Shown here one piece after another: positions 56,890 through 64,000 of a stretch of 64,000 bases of DNA. Source of the DNA: Athripsodes cinereus (taxonomy: Eukaryota; Arthropoda; Insecta; Trichoptera; Leptoceridae); contig OX388324.1 in assembly GCA_947579605.1 (NCBI GenBank), positions 20,095,746 to 20,159,745 of the forward strand, given 5' to 3'. The position numbers were made by a program, and so were the translations under genes. Within the stretch, counting starts at the first letter, position 1, and every line of letters starts with the position of its first letter. Under the pieces are notes generated by a model. It was not told where the DNA came from, made no database searches, and saw nothing but the letters and a program-made list of their open reading frames with translations.

Positions 56890-57777
56890 CTGCACGGCTG
56901 CTGTTGTTCATTGCTTGCCTTGCTGTGCCCTAAGCCTGTATAAGTATGGTGACGGATCGGTTGGGAGGTTAGTGGACGGGAATGGCTGTGGAGGGATGTG
57001 TTCTGGATGTACCTTGTCGTGGTGTGGGGGCTCCTGTGGTTGCTTTTACACTTATGTGTGAAGGGAATGACAGGTCTAAATGCCAGAGCTTGTGTGTGAG
57101 GGAATGGGCGCAGTGAGATATTGGGCAGCAGCGATATTTCTACTCCATTCATGAAACCAAAAAGATCATTTACCATCTATAGATCTTCTGCGGTGCAGAA
57201 AGCAAGGGGAAACTACTGCACTACTATTTCCCAAGAAAACCATCATGAAGAAAACTCAAAAAGGATATGACAAGCCATGCGATCCGATTAGCGACCGGCG
57301 CCCTCGAATTTCCGGGTTTGGGGGTGTGAAATGTGCTACCGGCCGCGTACGGGTGGAACCCAGGCCTGACGGGGAAACTATGCGACTGGTCAATAAAGGA
57401 AAGGATAAATCAATAAGAGTGGCCACCTGGAATGTACGAACTCTGTATAGAGATGGAAAGATACACAATGCTGATAATGAGCTGTGTAGACTCAAACTCG
57501 ATGTAATGGGTATGAGCGAAGTGAGGTTGCGAGGTACAGGTAGACAAGAAACGCAACATGGCACTTTACACTACTCAGGCAGTCCCATGGATGACAAGAA
57601 ACATAGGTATGGAGTGGCCATTTTGGTGACCAAGCAACTGTCCAAATTTGTTACAAACTTTGTCCCATACTCAGAAAGATGCATGCTGATACAACTCAAA
57701 GCCCACCCTGTGAATTTTAATATTTTACAAATTTATGCCCCCACTTTAGATAAAGATGATGACGAAGTAGAGCTATT
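56890..57777 (+). pseudogene. RTE-like element 5' end with endonuclease domain, cut by LTR element
   Basis: A 5' UTR-like stretch (gcggtgcagaaagcaagggg near 57191) leads to an ORF from 57245. From residue about 58 it reads IRVATWNVRTLYRDGK, then MGMSEVRLRGTG, then YGVAILV and FNILQIYAPTLDKDDDEVEL. WNVRTL, SEVRL and IYAPT are the conserved blocks of the apurinic-type endonuclease that starts RTE/BovB ORF2 and nicks the target DNA. The frame is intact up to 57777, where the LTR begins (TGATACGATATCG); the last codons before the stop at 57799 belong to the LTR. The rest of the ORF may resume beyond the right edge of the window. Confidence 0.85.
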
Positions 57778-58402
57778 TGATACGATATCGTCCCACTAGG
57801 ACGATCGCATCTTATCATAATACAAAATTATCAAAAGAGAAATTATCAAATATTATATAAGAAATACATTTACATGAATTGTACATAAGAAAAGTATATA
57901 AATTGGCTCGTAACCCCCAGCTTCGCTACATACATTTTGCAATGTACGTAAGCGAAACACATAGAAAATTAATTATATTATATAGAGAAAGTTACAATTA
58001 TATTTGCAAGTAAAACAGATTAATATTTTGGCTCAAGTTCATGTCTAGGGATGATTCTACTTGGTCTGTACAAGAGGAATGCATTGTGTGTGGGTGACAG
58101 GTACATACTTCAATTATACATATTATACTTACGTAAAGTTCAGAGAATTCTTTATCCTTCGGTTTCATCATTTTCTTATGGTCATCATATCATTATAGAA
58201 TACATAGGTAATTTAAGCAATGTTTCTTCTGTTTGCATACTCTATATTGCAAAGATTCTACTTATATCCTGTCTTGAGTAGAATTATAGATATATATCTC
58301 CAAGTAAACAATAAAAAAATTATATCAAGTGGAACAAAGATTATCATAAGTACATCAGACCTTTCCAAGAAAGTGGATATATTATTTCCATCAGTGGAGC
58401 CA
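57778..58402 (-). repeat. Left LTR (3' LTR if minus orientation); right boundary tentative
   Basis: Starts TGATACGATATCG; near the start atcgtcc-cacta-ggacgat forms a hairpin. The end at 58402 is a guess: gagcca precedes the pyrimidine-rich tccctttaactctttg, which on the minus strand would be a polypurine tract next to TGGCTCC. Only 57778-58141 is confirmed by the second copy. Confidence 0.6.
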
Positions 58403-60262
58403 TCCCTTTAACTCTTTGTTGCTTTCATAGTAAAATAATAGGGTCTTTCATCCATTGGTTGATCAAGGAATTGAACCTTTGTGACATAACTTCTCCAAGT
58501 ATAACTAGGTTATTGGAAGATTATATACAAGGAGGCGGAGAGATGTACTTTAGTATTATTAAGAGTATTGAATCTACTGGTGGGTATACAAAATGAATTT
58601 CAACAGAAAGATATCGGATGGAAGTGATTTACATTTATTGTGTAAACATATATTACATAACAAGACAGTTATTTTCAAAGTAAATTTGTAGGGAGACATA
58701 ATAACATACAATATGCAAAGTTATGAAAGTTATACCATATTCGGACAGAGACAATAAAACAAACAATGGTAATTATCAAATAAACCAACCCTGGTATTAT
58801 CAATATAAATCAATACCTGGTTTATCATATGATCTATAAACATTAAGTGGAATCATTCATTCTTCATTCAAACTCAAAATCTGATATTATTACACCAAGG
58901 AAATTAATATATAGGTCAGTTCAATGATAATAGGAACTAAGTTATGGAAAAATTATCATCACCAACAATATTCAATAGTAATATAGTCACTTACAGGTGG
59001 ACAAGCGAACAGTCGTTGAATAACACAAAGACGTGCATGTTACTGATGACGTATTTTGTACACATTGACGGTAGAAGGCAGGTTCGTGAAAGAAACATAC
59101 TCTGAGGTATCTATGGCGGTCGCTGGCCATTCCAAAGACGTACAGGGGTGCGTAGGTGGTGTCAGAATCTGATAGATTCTGTTCTCAGGACGGAAGAGGT
59201 CACTACTTCTCGAGAGGCTTGAGAAACCTTATATGTTTCCACTCCATCCTCTGTGTAAAAGGTAGAAGGCGTCACTATTTCAATAGTCCTTTCAAATTCA
59301 CATTGGAATGAGAGTTACATCGGTAAATCACCGATAAGCAATGCGCAGGCTACCCGAGATGAAGCGGTACACGTTGCAGACTTATGAACACATTCATAAT
59401 GTTAAATTTACATCACTGAGCAAGTATAAAGAATTGTTTAAGTGGTTTGTATGATTCCTAACATGGAATAGTTGTTCAGAAACAATGGATTATCTTATTT
59501 CACACGGTTATGAATATTGGCGGGAACACAACGAAACCACACCCTAACGGACATATATTATTTACTCAAAACTTTCCAAATGTTATCCTAATATCACTTC
59601 AATAACCTAATATATATAACTCAAAGGTAACACAAGCCTGTTCATAACATTATTCAATTTATTAATTACTATTAATTATTAATCGTTACTATTGTTCCTT
59701 GATATTGGCGGTAAGATTGGTCGCGCACGTAAAACTAACACAGACTTGTAAAGTACATTATTAACGACACACAATAAGGATAGTTTTACATACAATAGAG
59801 GGCAACACACTTGTTTATCACATTACGAAGTTAAGTACTATTACATAATTATTGTTATTATTATTATTGTGTCGGAGTTACGCACATCGCTGTTCGCGAC
59901 TAAGGCGGGAAGGGACAAACCCTTCTTTCGTCCAACCTATGCCATGGTTTGCAGGTAACTGAATTTGCTTGCAAGCGACGCGAGGAGGAACAGGCACGTT
60001 TAACGGTTATTCTTCAAGGGCTTGAGAATCATACGATGTGGTGCCGTGTGCAGATCGAAGCATCAGCCAGTCACGTGTTCCTTGTAACGTACAATTATTA
60101 TTATTATTACGGAAGACTCACAGACAACAAATGACTGTAGGAACATTAGCCAGTATGAACTTTTCCGCAGCGATTATTTAATGCGTAGCATTCTCCCTTT
60201 CGGCCCCTCTTGAAAATTTGAAGAGAAGCGACAAATTTTCAAGTTCCTCAATTATACAAAAA

Positions 60263-60395
60263 AAAGTTGAGAACCACTACAAAAATTGTTGAGAACCACT
60301 GGTTACATGAAAAGATTGAATACCACTGGTCACATAAAAAAGTTGAGTACCACTGGTTACATAAAAGTTGAGAACCATTGGATACATAAGCAACT
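60263..60395 (+). repeat. Minisatellite, about five units of 25-29 bp
   Basis: Units of the type aaaagttgagaaccactggt followed by tacat repeat in tandem with small changes (ttgaataccactggtcaca, ttgagtaccactggttaca). It lies inside the LTR element interior. Confidence 0.8.
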
Positions 60396-63300
60396 ACATA
60401 GGTACCCAATTACAGACAAACAATTCAAAAAATGGTAGCTTATATACCATTACAATGTTTCTTACATCCTATAGCCCGTTCAATTATTATTAAACACTCG
60501 CGGTAAATTGCCCATAGTCAAAATTGATGCGAACTGTTTTCATATTTTGACTTACACTTCTTAATAATAACACAAAATTCACATTGGTTGTTTTAGTACG
60601 GGGCTCCTAACAAAAGTTTGAGAGCTACAATCATAACAATATAATAGTACATAGAGGTGTGTATATATATAGACAGGTGCATATGTGCATGTATATGAAA
60701 AACACAGGTCATGAAATCAACAACTTTAAACATTTTACAATACAATTTTATAAGAAACTCAGGATCTGTATTACGTTTCAATATACGGTTCGTTCTACAC
60801 TGGTGATAAAATAATTCTCTTCAATTTATCAATATACGTACGTTTCATTGATGGATTCATTTACTACGATCGACGACAAGTTAATATTTTAAACATGACA
60901 AACATATAAAACAAAAGTTACATACTTAAGAAGTTGGTTCATATTATTTTCGATTCCAGTTACATGTATCCGGCAAGGGAAAAGCAACATAAAGGGATCT
61001 AAATAATTATAAACAATTTTGTATAGATGGAATTAGAGATACTACATTACGCTTCATTTTACCCATTAAGCTTAATAGCACTCATATACAAGCGATTTCA
61101 TGTACCATGTACCATACAAAGATATTGGCAAAGCACAGAAAGAAATCATACATAATAAGGACATACATATAAAAAAACAATTTACACGCAGACATGACAT
61201 AATGGTACATCACGACGACTGCAATCACATATACAGTAACCGATATTCATTATTGGCGTCAAATCCTTCTACGCATATCACATAGTCACAATTCTCACAC
61301 AGAGACAGATTTCTCACATAGAGATAATCTCAGAGGGAGCTACCCTCACACAGGCTTAATACATGACAAATACATTGAACAACTTTCGATCTTTGCTACA
61401 CAATATACAAGTTACAAGTTCAACAAATTCTAATATACATCATTATTCAAATTCAACATTTACTTCTTCATACAGGGCTCACCTTTCATAAACAGATTCA
61501 TACATCATCTTTATTCACTAACATACAATTAATTAAAATTATCCCATTGAATATCTGTAGCCAACATTCCACTACAGGTTTTATTCTGTGTCTTTCATAA
61601 GCCATTCCCGTTCAATGTCAAAATGTTCTATCACATTTTCCAATGTATTCAAGCAACATAAACAAATTTTCCACAAAGTCACAAGATTATTTAATTCAAC
61701 AAGGATATACTACATCCAAACATTTCCAATTACAATTCATAAGAGATTACTACGTGTCCTACGCGGAATTAAACGTCATATAAACTCAAACTTCAAAATA
61801 ATAGGCATGAACGATTAGCAATCACATTGTCTACATTCATCAAAAAGAGCATTACGATTTATCTTTCACACATCCAGATAACATCGTCTCTATATTGATT
61901 ACACAAAAAGGTCACAAAAAAGTATTTAAACACATCTCTCCTATCACGGCTTTACATATTACATAAACATAACTCATTTTTTTATCAAAGAGCGTTCGTT
62001 AGTTTACCTTAACGGAATAATTCACTAATCGGACTCAGTTCTCAAATAAACAAGGCATAGGTTACTTCAATATTTCACGATGGTAATAAGCCGCAAAAGT
62101 CACATTATTACATTTCAAGAAAATTAATTACTTCACAAAGATAACACATTCCGAACACAAAGGGTTAATATTCAACAAAAAAAATCTAGATCGTTACATG
62201 GTTACTTCTTTATTTCAAAAAAAAATTTACAAAACATCATTCTACTATTTACGTTAATGTCAAAATTTTCAACGATGGTCATCAAAGGGTTAACTGTTTC
62301 TTAACTAAATTCAAAAATTCAGTTACAGTTCACACTTGACATTAAAAAAAAATTCAATTACTATTTACAAAGGGTTAACAAATTCGGTCATGTTTCACTA
62401 AGGGTTAAGTGTATTTATTTTTCAAATTTCGTGAACGGTCGTGAAGGTTTAACATTATTTGTTTCGATTTATTTTTAACTTTAATTTTCTCAAAACAAAA
62501 ATATTTATTTAATATTATTCATCATTATTATTATTTCATTATTATTTCGTCACATCACTACGTACGCACATATAAATTCTTATCAAAATTCTACTACGCA
62601 TATATTTTACACAACAATGTTTATTTAATATTATTTCTCCAAGAGTTCAATAAAGATATTTATTCCAAATACAACATTTTACTGTTTCAAAAAATTTTAA
62701 TTCAATTTAATATTTAACATCGATTTTTACTCTTAGTTCGAAAATGAATTTACTATTAAAATAACATTACAACAAAATTCTGTTTACCGGCAAAACAAAT
62801 TTACTTGTACAAAATGGTTTACTATACACAAACAGCATGGGTACATATTATTTCGTTTCATTCAAATAATATTATTTTCAACTATACATTTTACTAGTAT
62901 TTTGGACTTCCCGATTTGTGTGTTCATTTAATATTACAATGTCGAGGTAAGTTTGCGCGCTGTCTCTCTTTCTCATGCGACGTATAGGTACATACATACT
63001 ATGCTGTGTTTTATTTCTCAATAACGGACTTCTCCCTACGAACGGAATAGTTTACACTATTTTAAAAACTGACTGCACCCAATTGTGTTCTGCATACGCG
63101 CTCTCGATGGTACATACTACACGTTGTATAGGTAGGTATGTATACTGCGGTATAATAATATTATCGTTCTAATATTATATCTATTCTTACGGCGTTCGCA
63201 CACGCGACGTATAGATACACACTATATTTTCATTATGTTATGTAGGTCGGTTTTCGATGTCTTGTTTACTGCTTAATACGAGACATTTACAACAGAATAT

Positions 63301-63612
63301 TTTCACCATACAATTCTCTCTATACGGCATCGGTTTTTTACTCCACATTATAACAATACTCGCGACAAACGTTTGCGCTATACACCAATACATTTATTTT
63401 TTAAATACGGACATTTAAATTATTTACTTTACGATTCCTGTTTCATTTTTTAAAATTGTTTTCATATACATACACACACCAAATTATTACATTTTCAATT
63501 AATATCAATACACATTATTACACATTAAAGATAAGAACTCTGAACCTTACAATTATACACCCTCACCACACAATACATTTAAAATTCCGGGCCAACAATT
63601 ATACGAATTGTT

Positions 63613-63633
63613 AAATCACGGACATAGCCCACA
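63613..63633 (-). other. Candidate primer-binding site (tRNA-Pro-like)
   Basis: The plus-strand text aaatcacggacatagccc-aca resembles the tRNA-Pro 3' end (known form aaatcccggacgagccccca) with about four differences. On the minus strand it begins TGTGGGCTATGTCCG, three bases inside the LTR. This is the main argument for the minus orientation. The similarity is imperfect. Confidence 0.5.
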
Positions 63634-63636
63634 AAT

Positions 63637-64000
63637 TGATACGATATCGTCCCACTAGGACGATCGCATCTTATCATAATACAAAATTATCAAAAGAGAA
63701 ATTATCAAATATTATATAAGAAATACATTTACATGAATTGTACATAAGAAAAGTATATAAATTGGCTCGTAACCCCCAGCTTCGCTACATACATTTTGCA
63801 ATGTACGTAAGCGAAACACATAGAAAATTAATTATATTATATAGAGAAAGTTACAATTATATTTGCAAGTAAAACAGATTAATATTTTGGCTCAAGTTCA
63901 TGTCTAGGGATGATTCTACTTGGTCTGTACAAGAGGAATGCATTGTGTGTGGGTGACAGGTACATACTTCAATTATACATATTATACTTACGTAAAGTTC
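63637..64000 (-). repeat. Right LTR, partial (5' LTR if minus orientation)
   Basis: Direct copy of 57778-58141 without visible differences; cut by the window edge. Confidence 0.85.

Larger units (their letters stand above)
58403..63636 (-). other. Non-coding interior of the second LTR element
   Basis: The longest ORFs are about 76 codons and match nothing. There are GC-richer patches at 59050-59350 and 59880-60100, a minisatellite at 60263-60395, and several aaagggttaa motifs between 62160 and 62410. Like the interior of the other LTR element, it seems to be filler DNA. Confidence 0.6.
57778..64000 (-). mobile_element. LTR retrotransposon without coding capacity, right end outside window
   Basis: The 363 bases from 57778 and from 63637 are direct copies (offset 5859) and look identical, both starting TGATACGATATCG, so they are LTRs of one young element. 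Minus orientation is inferred: just inside the right LTR, aaatcacggacatagccc with aca closely resembles the 3' end of tRNA-Pro. The interior of more than 5 kb has no gag or pol ORF. It interrupts the RTE endonuclease ORF after ctatt. Its right LTR runs off the window, so the target duplication cannot be checked. Confidence 0.82.

Noticed and set aside
60263..60395. CRISPR array
   Set aside because: Units are contiguous and degenerate without distinct spacers, in a eukaryotic LTR element; it is a minisatellite.

Overview
The window is 64 kb of very AT-rich eukaryotic DNA that I read as an insect chromosome segment made almost entirely of transposable elements. The evidence is the mix of elements: RTE/BovB-like, CR1/jockey-like and Penelope-like non-LTR remnants, several tRNA-derived SINE families, piggyBac, hAT-like, pogo/Tc1-like and Sola-like DNA transposons, and LTR elements. 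The AT-rich background, with many short runs of the taggtacctac and ataatattat type, resembles aphid or lepidopteran intergenic DNA, but I cannot fix the order of insect. I see no host gene, no complete tRNA or rRNA gene, no CRISPR array and nothing bacterial.

The only gene that looks intact is a transposase (minus strand, two exons, 46442 to 43473, 734 codons). It lies inside a 4.14 kb DNA transposon (42725-46864) with matching terminal inverted repeats, an ATAT repeat at each flank, and several copies of a CCGTAGAATAA motif below the ends. Some of these copies fall inside the transposase intron. The protein carries an RNase H-like core of the type I associate with Sola-like (DUF7869-type) transposases.

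Two LTR retrotransposons look young because their LTRs are identical as far as I could compare, yet neither has coding capacity. The first (19584-27241) has 2459-bp LTRs, a ctac target duplication and a 2.74 kb non-coding interior. The second begins at 57778, runs off the right edge, appears to lie on the minus strand with a tRNA-Pro-like primer site, and interrupts an RTE endonuclease ORF. Both must have been copied using proteins supplied by other elements.

Other structured elements, left to right: a foldback element (4737-4937); a split SINE-B (5776-6265); a 900-bp hAT-like element with TTCCCGGGAA arrays (9410-10309); a 153-bp TA-flanked MITE (11996-12148); a pogo/Tc1-like element carrying a nested SINE (18818-19540); a palindromic tRNA-like dimer (28061-28250); a second foldback carrying a nested SINE-B (33491-33943); a deleted piggyBac element that keeps the transposase C-terminus (37549-38576); and a 241-bp palindrome (50031-50271). 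Seven copies of one tRNA-derived SINE (SINE-A) and about ten copies of an unclassified dispersed repeat are scattered throughout. About twenty 5'-truncated, frame-broken LINE 3' ends fill much of the rest. Three minus-strand patches carry a CTGATGA...GAAA-like pattern typical of Penelope-like ends and hammerhead ribozymes.

Most of the remaining sequence (several gaps of 0.4-3 kb) is AT-rich with no feature I can support.
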